A stretch of 64,000 nucleotides of DNA. It comes from Macrophomina tecta (lineage: Eukaryota > Ascomycota > Dothideomycetes > Botryosphaeriales > Botryosphaeriaceae). Every line of letters begins with the position of its first letter. The stretch's first letter is position 1. Shown here piece after piece: positions 20,685 to 32,600 of this stretch. Location of the stretch: the NCBI GenBank assembly GCA_024180945.1, contig JAKSGN010000037.1, forward strand, positions 253,501 to 317,500, given 5' to 3'. Below the pieces are notes generated by a model that was not told the DNA's origin, searched no databases, and saw nothing but the letters and a program-made list of their open reading frames with translations. The translations under genes were made by a program, and so were the position numbers.

Positions 20685-21446
20685 ATGTCCGCTAGTAATA
20701 AACGTAAGCGTAGTAACTAGAAAGCTAAGCGCGCATCTTTAGTAAAGAAGATTAATATCTTTAGTAAGATAATACCGGTTTCTTATAGTACTTATCTTCT
20801 CGCTAACGCGAAGCGCTCGCCTAAGGAGCCTAAGATAGTATATAAAATAGACCTAGTGGGTTACGACTACTACGGGAAGTATACCCGGAGAGAATTAACC
20901 GCTTATAATAAAAGTAGGTTAGAGGACTCTAATTATCTATTATTTTTCTATATTTTCATTTCGTCGCTAATTATTTTAGTTTTCCGCCTAAAGCGTGCCC
21001 TTAATAAGGCTAAGGCTAAGAAATAGATAGTACTTAAGCTTCTTTAGAAGAATATAAGTCGCCTATAACGTATTTAAAAGTAGCGCGAGTTATTAAAAAA
21101 GCGCGGGAGTTTAATAATTTCTAAGAAGGCCTAGACCGTAGAGAATTTAGAGAAGATCGAGCATTTAGAGGCTACTCGCGAGGCTAGAAATCCCGTTAAT
21201 CCTAAAAACGCCAAGGAGGATCGATAAGTAAAGCGTTTACGTAGCGATATATTAGCTAATACCGTTACGGGTTCGTTCTAGTCTATTAGTTCTCCTAGCG
21301 CTAGCTTTAGTACTACGCCGTTCGAGGATTTCGAGCTAGTAAATTAGGCGCGGTAGTCTTCGCTCTCTAACTTTAATTTTAGGTCCTTCGTGTATAACGA
21401 GTCGGTGGTATTAGTCGATCTAGGTTTCGGCGATAAAATTTATTAA
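20685..21446 (+). pseudogene. G3 antisense ORF with intron (unknown function), best copy
   Basis: ATG at 20685 starts MSASNKRKRSN. Exon 1 (20685-20928) has only one stop in 81 codons and carries KKINIFSKIIPVSYSTYLLA, then KEPKIVYKIDL. A 51-base intron-like segment (20929-20979) has CTAAT branch (20967-20971) and TTAG acceptor. Exon 2 resumes in frame as FRLKRALNKAKAKK, continues with a charged Leu-rich part (VENLEKIEHLEATREARNP) and ends NFNFRSFVYNE...LGFGDKIY, TAA 21444-21446, about 236 codons when spliced. The donor here reads CTAATT rather than GT, a weak point. It converges on pol and overlaps its end. It is transcribed away from the 3' LTR, which could act as its promoter. It may be an accessory retrotransposon protein; no family recognised. 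Confidence 0.62.
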
Positions 21447-21449
21447 TAA

Positions 21450-24400
21450 GTTCTTAATAGTCGTAGAGTTTTAGTAGTTTCTAGGTATTATTCTAATCTC
21501 TCTTCTATTTAAGGAGGTATCTAAACTAACCGTTAATATAACTACTATCTAGGACTTATTCTATGTTCTAGTCTTTATTTTCGTCGGCGTTTAGATTTTC
21601 CGGTATAATTTTCTTTATTTAGCGTAGTGGCGTAGCATCTTAAGGTGCTAGTTCGAGTAGGGTAATATAAAATACTAGGTATATTCGTATAGTATCTAGT
21701 AATTTAAGGCGGAAATTAACCCGTCTAATTTATTCTTTAATTTCGAAGGAACTGACTTTTTTAAAGTCTAATTTTTTACTTAGTTAGTCGTTCTTTTTTC
21801 GTTTAAAATTTTTACTAAGGAGATAAACTTTATTTTTTCTCTTAAGCTTTAGTGCCTCCTAGTGCTATCTATTATAATATTTACCTATTTATAGGGCTAC
21901 GAATTCGAGGTCTAGGTATAGTTATATGTAGAGTGCCTTTAGCTAGTCTACTTTAAGAATTTCTTTTTAGGCTAATAACTTACTTAGTATTAGATATTTA
22001 TAGGCTATTAGCTCGTACCCGTAGTTAGCGTAGAATAGGGATTCTTATATAGCGGACACCTTAGAGCTATTATACGCAAACTATACGAGTGATAATAGCT
22101 TTACCTAATTATCTTACGCGTAGTTAAGATAGTAGCGTAGGTATTATTCTAGCATCTAGTTCGTCCGCTCTATTTATCCATCTATTTAAGGGTATACCGT
22201 AGTTAAGAGCTTATACTTAGCTCTAAGCTATTAAGTAAGGCTTTACTAGAATTAGAATATAAATAGTTAATTTTTATCTAATACGAGCTCCTCTAGTAAC
22301 TTATAGTTACCGAAAATTATTCTTAGAAATATATAGGCGAGTTCTTCCGCATTTACTAATTTAAGGTATAGTAGGTAGTATATATACTTTATTATTCTAT
22401 TAATAATAACTAGAATTAAGTTATACTTAACCTTAGTAAGCGGTTCTTTTAACTTAGGTAGATCCGTAATAAAGTCTAGCGAGATAGATTACTAAGGGCG
22501 CTTAGGTACTAATAGTAGCTAAAGCGATTCGTAGAGTATATATCTCGCGGTCTTACTTCTAATATAGAAGTCGTAGTAAGAGATTACCTGTTAAACGATT
22601 CTTCTAAGCCCTAAAAAATAGTAGCTTCTTATAATTCGATCTATTATCTTATCTATTTTTTTAATAACCGTATACTAGGGCTTTATATATATCTTTTACG
22701 AGTTCTTCCCGTAGTTTAACCAAAACGTAGACTAATTCTAAAAATAGAATTATACTATCTACGTTTTTAGTTACTTAGGGGTTATTTTCGAGTTCTTTGA
22801 TTTTTTAAGCTATTATATCGTCTACGTAGGCCTCTTAGATCTTACGCTTCTATTCGTTGCCTTTAAGGCGTATCGCTAGGGTAAGTAATTTAATTAAAAT
22901 AAGTAAGTCGTCTAGTTCTTTCTTAAGCTATATTTACCTAATACTATAAATAGCGGTGATCTAGTAGCTACGGCTAGCGGGTATAAAAGACCCGTCCTTC
23001 TACGTATTAAGTATCGTAGGTTATAGACCTAGCTTTTCTTTGATATAGTCGGCTCGTTAGCTTAGCGCGTCTACGCGAGCGTTCTTAGATTCTTTTCTAT
23101 AGGTAATCTTTATATCGTATAATGCTAGTTCTTTAGCCTATCTAACCTATCGTCGATTTAGTTTCTTAGTAGTAGTAAAGTGCGATAGATTCTTATAGTC
23201 GTAGTATACTATAATTTAGTATTTAGCTTCTTTAAGGTAGTATCTCTATTCTTTAAAGGCTATAATAATAGCTAAGAGCTTCTTATTATAGACGTTATAG
23301 TTCTTCTCGAGTCCTATTATTTTTCTCAAATAAAAGGCGATGGGGTATAGCTTATCTTACTTATCTAGCTAGCTAAGAACTACTCCTATAGTATAGTCGA
23401 AGGCGTTGGTTTTAACTGTAATAGATAGATTAGAATTATAGATACCTAAAACTAGAGCTTCTATAAATATATACTTTAGAAAGTCGAAGGCTACTTATTA
23501 TCTATCTTTTTATACGAACCCGTATTCCTTCTTTATTAGGTCTATAAGAGGTATAGACACCTTCGCGTAGTTTAGAATAAATTTTCGGTAGAAGTTAATA
23601 AATCTAAGAAAGAATTATACTTCTCTAATAGTTTTTAGCGTAGGCTAGTCTCTAATTACGTCTAATTTCTTTACGTCTATACTAACGTGTCCGGGGGTAA
23701 GAATAAACCCTAAGAATTTAGTACGCTATATAATCTATTTATACTTATCTAGCGCGATCCGTAAGTCTCTTTCTCTTAGTACTTCTAGGACTTTTTATAT
23801 ATAGTCCTTATATTCTTCTAAGGTTTCTAAGTAGATAATAATATCGTCTAAGTACGCGGTATAGAATACGTCTAGGTAGGGTCGTAGTATATCGTTTACG
23901 AGGCTCTAGAAGGTTACTAAGGCGTTTATTAGTTTAAATGGTATAATCATATATTCGAAATATCTAAGTCGTATTTAAAACGCGGTTTTCTATTCTTCCC
24001 CTTCTTTTATTCTAACAAGGTGGTAGCCTTCGCGAAGATTAAACTTTATAAAGTATTTCGCGTTCTAGAACTTATCCTAGAGTTCGTCGATTCTAGAGAG
24101 AGGGTAACAGTTTTTTACTATTATATCATTTAGTTGCCGATAGTCTATATATAGGCGTAGTTCGCTATTTTTCTTTAGAATAAATAAGATAGAATAGCCG
24201 GCTAGTAAGAATAAAGACTAAATATATTCGCGTTTTATATTCTTCTTAAGGTATTTTCTTAAAGCCTCTAGCTCAGTTCTAGAGAGCGAGTAGATAAGTT
24301 TAAATATGGGATACGTTCTCGGAATAAGGGGTATCTTATAGTCCTAAGGTTAGTATTTTAGTAATAACTCTTTTCTTTATTTTTCGTAGAGATCTGCGAA

Positions 24401-25200
24401 TTTCTAGAAATCTTCCGGTACGTTCTATATTTCCGGTAGTAGTACTACTTTTATTAGTAGTAGGCCTTATAATTCCGTTAAGGTCTACGTTAACCTCGGC
24501 TACTAAAATACTTTATTTAGCAATATCTATCTATTCACGAGCGGATAGATTATATTTTCTTTAAATTCTCTAGGGGTAGTCTTCTTCGACTAGCTTTAGA
24601 ACGTTATTATCCTCCTAGCGAAGGCCCCATATTATACGAGCTAGGATTTTCTACTCGTATTCTAGGCTTATTTTAATAAAGATTATATATATCTTTTCTT
24701 CTCGGTTTCTTATACGGTTTAATACGTTTATTAAGATTTTCTAGATATCTATAGAGTCTTTTTTAACCGTTAGTATTCTTCTAGCAGTTACTAGGTATCT
24801 AGCATATTTTTTATTTAGAAAGGTAACTATTCTTTTCTTCTATCGAATATACGGTTCGTGGGTTTTAAACCATGGGATTTTTAGAATAATATCGTATTCT
24901 AGTATAAAGATTACGTCGAGCGTAATCTTCTCTATATATTTTCTAATAGTAAGCTTTACCGGTTCTATTTTAACCCGAATCTACTCTTTATCGTATAAGG
25001 CGGCTGACCTATCTATTATTTTTAGCGAGTAGGAATAGTCTTTCCTCGTAAGTCGAATATTATTTTAGATAGCGAAGATATAGCTAATAAAATTACCCTC
25101 TACTCTACTATTAAGTATAGCTATTACTATTCGTCCGCCGATAGTTACTAGTATCCTAAGAACTTTTCCTAAGGCGCGTAGATCGTTTAATATACGTAAA
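21450..25200 (-). pseudogene. pol: G3 pol: protease to chromodomain (RIPped)
   Basis: Minus-strand order from right: protease ILNSRVEGNFISYI near 25090-25130 (Asp now Asn); RT with [17 protein letters not shown] near 23820-23862, both catalytic Asp codons intact; RNase H and the DALS(R) end near 23060-23085; integrase DFITDLPK near 22450-22475; and a chromodomain at about 21500-21620 with VLDSSYING and YLLK. The frame is broken by many TAG and TAA. The length matches G1 and G4. The chromodomain end overlaps the antisense ORF. Confidence 0.85.
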
Positions 25201-27205
25201 ATTTAGTTAAGGGACCTATCTAACGGCCCCTTCTAGAGTTTTTAGCTAGGGAGGCCGTTTAGTTTTTTAATAAATAGCGGCTTACTATCTCCTCGTAGAA
25301 GTAGAAGTTCTAGTCCTCCGCTAAGATTAATAATTTCTTCTACTATATCTAGTATCCGCACCTAATACGGCGTTGCTAGCTAATCCGGTCGTTATAGATC
25401 TAATATTTAAAGATAAGCATAGTATATTTCCTTTTCGGAACCTATTATAGGGTATTCTATACCCTAGTTACTATTTTATATATACCGAGGGTAAGTACTA
25501 TACTTCGTAAGTATACGAGGTCTTATTATTACTATACTCCCCGGGCCTTACTTTCGAGCTAGGTCACTACTTCGTTAGCCGAGGCGAGGGGTAATTTCTT
25601 CTAGAAGTACTATATATCGTTTTTATAAAATTAAGAGCTAAGCTTCCCGTTCTTTACCTAGTATTACTAAGGTAGTAGGTCTATTCTTAATCTAGAAGTC
25701 TAGTTAATTATAGAGGCGAGGCTAGCTTCGACGCGCCTTATATCTCCATATTAGTTTAGATATTTCGTAATTTAGTCGAGTATAGCTTAATTCTACTATT
25801 ACTCTATATTCCCTACTTTACTAGATTCGGGTATACTATTATAGAGTTCGTCTATATCGCTATCGATTAGCTTATCATCGTAGGGAAAGTTATTAATTAG
25901 GTTATTAATTTCTAGCACTTCCTCGTTATGTATAGCTAGGTTTAGCTATTATAGCTCGGAGGGGTACTACCCGGTGGCTTATTTATCGCTTTAGTAGATT
26001 ATATAGTCGTTATTATAGTAGGCGATCTAGCTTATAGCTATATAGTTAACTTCTTTACTTAGAATAGACGCGGAGCGGGGTTTCTCTTCTTCTTAAGTAG
26101 CGACGGCGGTAGTTTTACCAGTTTTATTTTATTATAGGTAGCGGTGCCGGGAGTTCTACTTATCTTTATAATAGATATAGAGTTCTTTATTAAAGTATTT
26201 CGTTTCTTACTTCGTTTACTAGTATTAGGGTCGTCTCTCGCGCTTATTATCTTTATTACTTTATTAAGCAGCGTCTAGCTTTATAGCGTCGCCTTCTTCT
26301 TACGTATAGCGTAGCCGTAAGGAATAGGAGGTATTAGCTCTATAGTTTTTCTTATATTTTTCTAATTAGTATTCGAAGAGGCGGTTATCGTATTTAATAG
26401 CTAGCTTAATAAGCTTATCTAGGGTCTTAGAATCGTCTTATATTATAAGTTAGTCTTTAACCCTCTTCTTAAGTCCTCGGTAGTAGTAGTCTATAAGGGC
26501 GCGGTCGAACTAATCATTTAAATACGCGGTGGTCTTTTAGAACTCTATAGTATAGTTCGCTACTAAGATCTTCTAGTAGATATTTATAATAGCTTATTAG
26601 GCCTTATTAACTTTATTAAGGTCTCCGAAGCTCTACTTAATCTAAGTTCTAAAGTATTTATAGCTATTAAAGACTTTCTTAGTATTCTTCTTATATATTT
26701 CTAGCTCTTTCTTTATCTAGTCTCTAAGGTAGGGCTCGAACTACTATACTATAGTATCGCGGAGGTAGGTAGTAGCGAATATTATCTTTTTATCGTCTAT
26801 AGAAAAGTCTCTAGAGTTAAAGAAGAAGTATAGATTAAGTTATAAAAGAAAGATTTAGAGCTTCTTTTAGTTATCGTAGAATAGATCTAGTTTAGCTGTT
26901 TTTATGCTTTTATTAGGGGGTTATATTACTATAGATATCGGGGTATATACTAGCGCCGGAGTATAGATAGCTAGAATAGCTTAGTTACGGAGTTCGCCTA
27001 TCTATTAGTAGAGCTAAGTATTCTCATTAGTTTACTTTTAGAGTTATCCGCGAAGTTCGCTAATCTAGCCTTATATATTCTAGATAACCTAAAAGAGGTC
27101 GGCTATAGTTAGCTATAGAAAACTATTATTATTTATATCTACGTCGTTTATTATATTGCTTAGTTAGCGTTAAGTATTAAGTAATACTATCTTATCGTCG
27201 AGTAT
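25200..27205 (-). pseudogene. gag: G3 gag (RIPped)
   Basis: The start is inferred at 27205, where the ATG seen in G4 (MLNDKIVLS) reads ATA with LDDKIVL behind it. It is colinear with G4 gag over about 2 kb, including the conserved tail with the acidic and Cys/His blocks. No ORF remains. It encodes capsid and nucleocapsid of the virus-like particle. Confidence 0.72.
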
Positions 27206-27250
27206 TTCTTTTCTCGAAACTACCTTCCCTTATAAGAATAGTAGTTAAAG

Positions 27251-27981
27251 TATAATGGTAGTCTCTTCTACTAGGCTTTAAAGTTACCTAGTAGGGTTAG
27301 ATAGCGGTAAGGTTTACCTTAAAGAATAAGAGAAGAATAAAGAATTAGAATAATAAATAGTAATTACGTAATAAGTTAGTACGTAGTACGCGTTAGGCTA
27401 GTTACCTCTAATAAGTCTATATTAGAATCTTAAGTTAACTATAAGAGTTAAAGTACTATCTAAGGAGTATATCTATATACGATAGAAAAGCTATAATAAT
27501 CTAATATATATAGGGGATCTAGTTATAGAATTAGGGTCCTAGATTAGAGGATTAGATTAGCTCTAATCTAAAGTAGGTCCTATACGTAACTTAGACGCTA
27601 AGGTTAGTTTTCCGAAATCTAACTTCTACTCTAATAAGCGAATAATATATTTAATATTCTTTTATTCGTCTCTTATATCCGAAGTTAGTTTTCTAGATCT
27701 ATACTCTTTTTCTATAGGTGTCTTTTCTCTACGGGAACTCGGTCCTACTATTCTTCCGGGTAGTCGCTATACTACGCGGGCGTTATTTCCGTACGGGCTT
27801 CTATCGCTACCTAGCTCGAGATCGTACGCGCCGTCTTCTCTTAGGGCTAGTTTTCCCGTGCGGGTGTTTCGGCCGTGCGGCTCTATTACCCGTAAGAGTT
27901 TTTAGCTTCTACGGTATCTTCTCCCGTGCGGGCTTTCTATCCGTAGGATTATAAAGCCCTTGTTCTCTAGGATTCGTAATA
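27251..27981 (-). repeat. G3 5' LTR (731 bp)
   Basis: Same length and ends as the left LTR (tataatggtagtctc...gattcgtaata). It lies next to the gag leader (reverse of ctttaactactattcttataaggg). A 78-codon plus-strand frame at 27718-27954 is only an LTR shadow. Confidence 0.92.
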
Positions 27982-29205
27982 CTTTACTACTAAAATATAT
28001 ACTACTTATACTACTAGAGGTAATACTAATATTAATTAGATACTATTAATCTATAAAGAAGCCGTTAAATATACTAAATCTACTAAGTAGCGAAAAGTAA
28101 TAAGCGATAAAATCGACTTATACTAAGCTAACTATATATAGAATATAGTTAAGCCTTTACTAGGTGCTTATATACTACCTAGCTAGTAGATATATATTAA
28201 GAAGTAGAATAAAGATAATACTCTTATATACTATAAAATAAAATAAGTAGTTTATAATAACTTCTAATATATAGGCTTTAAACTTATTAATATCTCTTCG
28301 CTAGTAGTTTCTTACTAGGCGTTTATACTTTTTATAGTAATTATTACTACCTACGGTCTTATATATAATTAAATAGATATTTTAACTATCTACTTAAATA
28401 GCGTTATTTCTTTAGAAAATAATATTTATATATAGTTACTATAAGATATAACTATTAATACTAAAACTAATAAGAAGCTTATATATAAGCTAAAAAAGAC
28501 GCTTTATAAACTTTATTAGTTATTTTTTCTATAATATAGTATACTTATAGATAATCTATATAGCTATAGATTTAAGTTACTACTCTCTAAACGCTATATC
28601 TTTAAGAAAAAGAGTAAAATAATATTTATAATAGTTTATATAGATAATCTAGTACTCGCTACTAGAATATAAGAAGCTATTAATAATATAAAAGCGTTAC
28701 TCTATAAGTATTTTAAGATAAAGAATATAGAAAAGATTTATTACTATATTAGTCTTTATATTAATTATAGGCCTAAAGAAAAAAAGATAATAATTATATA
28801 AGTAGCTTATATTTAAAAGCTACTTTAATATTTTAGTATATAGAACTATAATACTAATAAAATTCTAATAGAACTACGTATACTAGCTAAGTATATTAGA
28901 CTTACCTCTACTAATAATATTAAGATATTTCTAGAAATTATTAAAAGCCTTATATAGCTTAGAATAAAAGTCTAAGCTAATATTTTATTATCTATAGCTA
29001 TTTTTACTTACTATACTAATAATCTAAGCCCTAGCTATATATAATAGATATATAAGGTATTACGCTATTTATATAAAATAATAGAAGAGAATATAATATT
29101 AAATAGTAACTAGAAGCTACGCTTACGAATCTATACTAATTTAGTATTTATTAATAATCTAGATACTTACTAGAGTATAGCTAGCTACGTTATTATAACT
29201 TTAAA
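27982..29205 (+). pseudogene. pol: copia-2, second part: RT and RNase H (heavily RIPped)
   Basis: It continues copia-2 after G3. Reading KLKKTLYKLYQLFFL (family KALYGLKQSPRxW), SYRFKLLLSKRYIF, IIFIIVYIDNLVLATR (family VYVDDLIIA; second Asp now Asn), YFKIKNIEKIYYYISL, and RNase H pieces such as IFTYYTNNLSPSYI and KVLRYLY. No 3' LTR is visible: at 29206 an A-type LTR in inverse orientation interrupts it. Together with 18377-19841 it shows a copia element older than G3. Confidence 0.75.
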
Positions 29206-29692
29206 TATAACATTAGTCTCTTCTACTAGGCTTTAGAATCGCCTAGTAGGGTTAGATAGCTAAAGGGGTTCACCTTAAAAAATAAGAAAGAAGTAAAGAA
29301 TTAGAATAATAGTAGTAATTATATAATATATTAGTATATAGTATATATTAGGCTTATTACCTCTAATAGAATTATATTAGAACTTTAAGTTAACTATAAA
29401 GATTAAAGTACTATCTAAGAAGTATATCTATATACTATAAAAAAGTTATAATAATCTAGGTCGATATAGCTAGATTAAAGTAACTAGATTAATAGTATTA
29501 GATTAATATTCTTAAATTAGATTAATTCTAATAGATTTTTATAGGCTCTATATAACTTAGATACTAACGCCTACTTTCTAGAATTTAACTTTTAACTTTC
29601 TTCTATAAACGATAGTAATATTTATTTTATTTACTATTATATAATATACTCTTTTACTAGTTTTTTAGATTTTACCTACGATTCTTACTAAG
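29206..29692 (-). repeat. Family-A LTR fragment, minus orientation
   Basis: It starts tataacattagtctcttctactagg (the reversed LTR end) and runs 487 bp until it is cut by the G2 5' LTR. It is the A2 variant: its reversed text gaatcgtaggtaaaatctaaaaaac is shared with G2 LTRs. The remaining 5' part is not in place. Confidence 0.85.
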
Positions 29693-30430
29693 TATTACGA
29701 ACCCTATAAGTAATAGTTCTATATAGATAAATATCTCCTAGGAGATAGAAATTCTTATAAAAGAAAATCTCGTAAGAAATTATAAACTACTAAAAAATAA
29801 TACTTAGAAAGCTTAGTTAGAAAAATAAGTAATACTACTAGATTTCGTAGAGAAACGATTTTCTTAAGAAAATAAAGCCTATATAAAAATAACTAAATAG
29901 AGTTATAAAAAACTATAGTCTATAGAAATAATACTTTCTTAGTAAGAATTACGGGTAAAATCTAGAAAATTAGTAAAAGAGTATATTATGCGATAGCGAA
30001 TAAGATAAATACCGCTATTATTTATAGAAGAAAGTTAAAAGTTAGATTTTAGAAAATAAACTTAGCGCCTATATTATATATAAAATACTAGACCTACTTA
30101 TAGATTAAGAGACTTAGTACTAATTTAACTTCTAGATTAATCTAATACTACGACTAATCTAATAGTCGTTCTAATTTCTAGATTATTATAGCTTTTTTAT
30201 AGTATATAGATATACTTATTAGATAGTACTTTAATCTTTATAGTTAACTTAAAGTTCTAATATAATTCTATTAGAGGTAATAGGCCTAATACGTATCGCG
30301 TACTAATATATTACGTAATTACTACTATTATTCTAATTTTTTATTCTTTTTTTATTCTTTAAGGTAAACTCTTTAGCTATTTAACCCTACTAGGTAATTC
30401 TAAAATCTAGTAGAAAAGGCTACTATTATA
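29693..30430 (+). repeat. G2 5' LTR (variant A2, 738 bp)
   Basis: It starts tattacgaaccctataag and ends aaggctactattata. It carries a sequence (agtattat..actactagattt..gagttataaaaaactatag) absent from the G1-type LTR but shared with 37247-37588, which defines variant A2. Confidence 0.9.
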
Positions 30431-30475
30431 CTTTAATTATTATTCTTATAAGAAAAGGTAGTTCTAAAAAAAGAA

Positions 30476-32600
30476 ATATTTAATAATAAAATAATATTAC
30501 CTAATACTTAACGCTAATTAAGTAATATAATAAATAATATTAATATAAATAATAATAGTCTTTTATAGCTAACTATAGCTGATCTCTTTTAGATTATTTA
30601 AGATATATAAGGCTAGATTAGTAAACTATATAAATAACTCTAGAAGTAAACTAATAAAAATATATAGCTCTATTAATAAATAAATAAACTTTATAACTAA
30701 GCTATTTTAATAACTTCTACTCTAGTATCTATTTATATTTTAGTATTAATAACGATCTAATCTTTTAATAGAAGTATAAAGACGGCTAAGCTAGATCTAT
30801 TTTATAGTAATTAGAAAAAGCTTTAAATCTTTCTTTTATAACTTAATTTATATTTTTTCTTTAACTCTAGAGACTTTTCTACTAATAATAAAAAAGTAAT
30901 ATTCGCTACTATTTATCTTCGCGATATTATAGTATAATAGTTCGAGTCCTACCTTAGAGACTAAATAGAGAAAGAACTAAAAGTACGTAAGAAAAATACT
31001 AAGAAAATCTTTAGTAGCTATAAAGTACTTTATAACTTAGATTAAGTAAAGCTTCGAAGACTTTAATAAAATTAATAAGGCCCGACGAGTCGTTATAAAT
31101 ATCTACTAGAAGACCTTAGTAGCGGACTATACTATAGAGTTCTAGAAGACTATAGTATATCTAGACGACTAGTTTAACTACGCCCTTATAGACTACTACT
31201 ATAAAGAACTTAAAGAGAGGGTTAAAGACTAACTTATAATTTAAAATAATTCTAAGATTCTAGATAAGCTTATTAAGCTAGCTATTAAATATAATAACCG
31301 CCTCTTTAAATACTAATATAAGAGGTATAAGATAAACTATAAAGCTAATACTTTATACCTAGTACGCCCTAGATATACTTAGAAAGAAAGAGATACTATA
31401 GAGCTAAATAATATTAACTACTAGAATAATTTACTAAAAAGAGATAATAACTATAAAAGAAGAAATAATAGCTATAAAAAAATAATATAAAAAATAAATC
31501 CTAGAGTAAAAATAAAAATTTAAGAAAGAACTATATATCTACTATAATAAGACCTAGAAAAAGATATACTACTATCTTAAGAAGAATAAATAGGTCTTAG
31601 CTATAATATAAAAGTTAAAAAACTAAGAAGTCTCTATAGTTACTAAGTAAGAAAACCACTTCGCCGAATTTAATAAGTAATGCGAAGAAAGCTAAAACCC
31701 TAAGTATTAGAAGCTTAGCTAGATAGTATACTATAATAATAACTATACTACTTACTAGAGTAATAAGAACGCTATAGACTAGTATTCTAAAAAGCTATAA
31801 TATATTAATATAATTTTAAAAATAGAGAAAGAGCTTATTAAAGCCTTTCTTAATAACGAGAATCTAGTTAATAGCGATATAAGAAAACTATATAATAGTA
31901 TCCTAGAGTTAAGTATAACTAATAATAAGCGGTAGTAGAATAAAGCTATACTTATAAGAATAACTAAGTATCTAGCTTAATATAAAGAGATAAATCGCGC
32001 TTTTAATAATCTAGAATCTATAGTTATCTAGATTCTAGGTTCTACCGTCGACCTCGGGACGTAGTAATATAAGATATAGTAAGAAAAGGTATACGTATAC
32101 GTTTAGTAAGGTAATATCTAGAATTTTTAGAAAGAATTACCGCTTAAAATAGCTAATAAACTTATATCCTAGTTAGAGAATAAGATACGAGAAGTATAAT
32201 AACGCTAAGATTTTTAGTATCTCTATAATATAGTCTATACTCTTTATTAGTATAGTATAGTAACCTAGAATAGAAGTACCTTATAATAGATACTTTATAA
32301 AAAATACGATATATCTATCTTCTAGTATTAGGTTTAAAATAGGTAGATTTACTAGAAACGACTAATTAAGTATAGTAAATAAATATAATAAAAAGATACC
32401 CTAGTTCTAATTAAGAAATAGAACGAGTATATTTATTATAAAATAATAAAATGACTTATACTAAAAAACTAGATAGCTTTTCTAGATAGAAATTCTAGAA
32501 GAGGCCGTTAGATAAATCCCTTAACTAGATTATATATATAGTAAATAAAATTATATCTACTAAATTAAATCTATATTAACTTTTATATATTCTAGTTATA
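30476..32600 (+). pseudogene. gag: G2 gag (RIPped)
   Basis: ATA at 30476 stands where G4 has the gag ATG. The region is colinear with G4 gag and with G9 59271-61400, including the Cys/His block near 31730-31790 that reads YYNNNYTTY in this copy. The sequence around 31646 (gttactaagtaagaaaacc) shows the uninterrupted copia-1 target site. Encodes the particle structural protein; dead. Confidence 0.72.

Larger units (their letters stand above)
19842..27981 (-). mobile_element. Chromovirus G3, complete, minus strand
   Basis: A full-length family-A chromovirus of 8,140 bp, with both LTRs exactly 731 bp. The flanks are tttta (19837-19841) and cttta (27982-27986), a 5-bp target duplication differing by one C/T transition. 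It is inserted in copia-2, whose integrase lies left and RT right. Internal order on the minus strand: gag, protease, RT, RNase H, integrase, chromodomain, then the antisense ORF and polypurine tract beside the left (3') LTR. It is the best copy for reading the antisense ORF and RT. Confidence 0.93.

Noticed and set aside
27718..27954. 78-codon ORF
   Set aside because: Entirely within the G3 5' LTR; other A LTRs do not preserve it.
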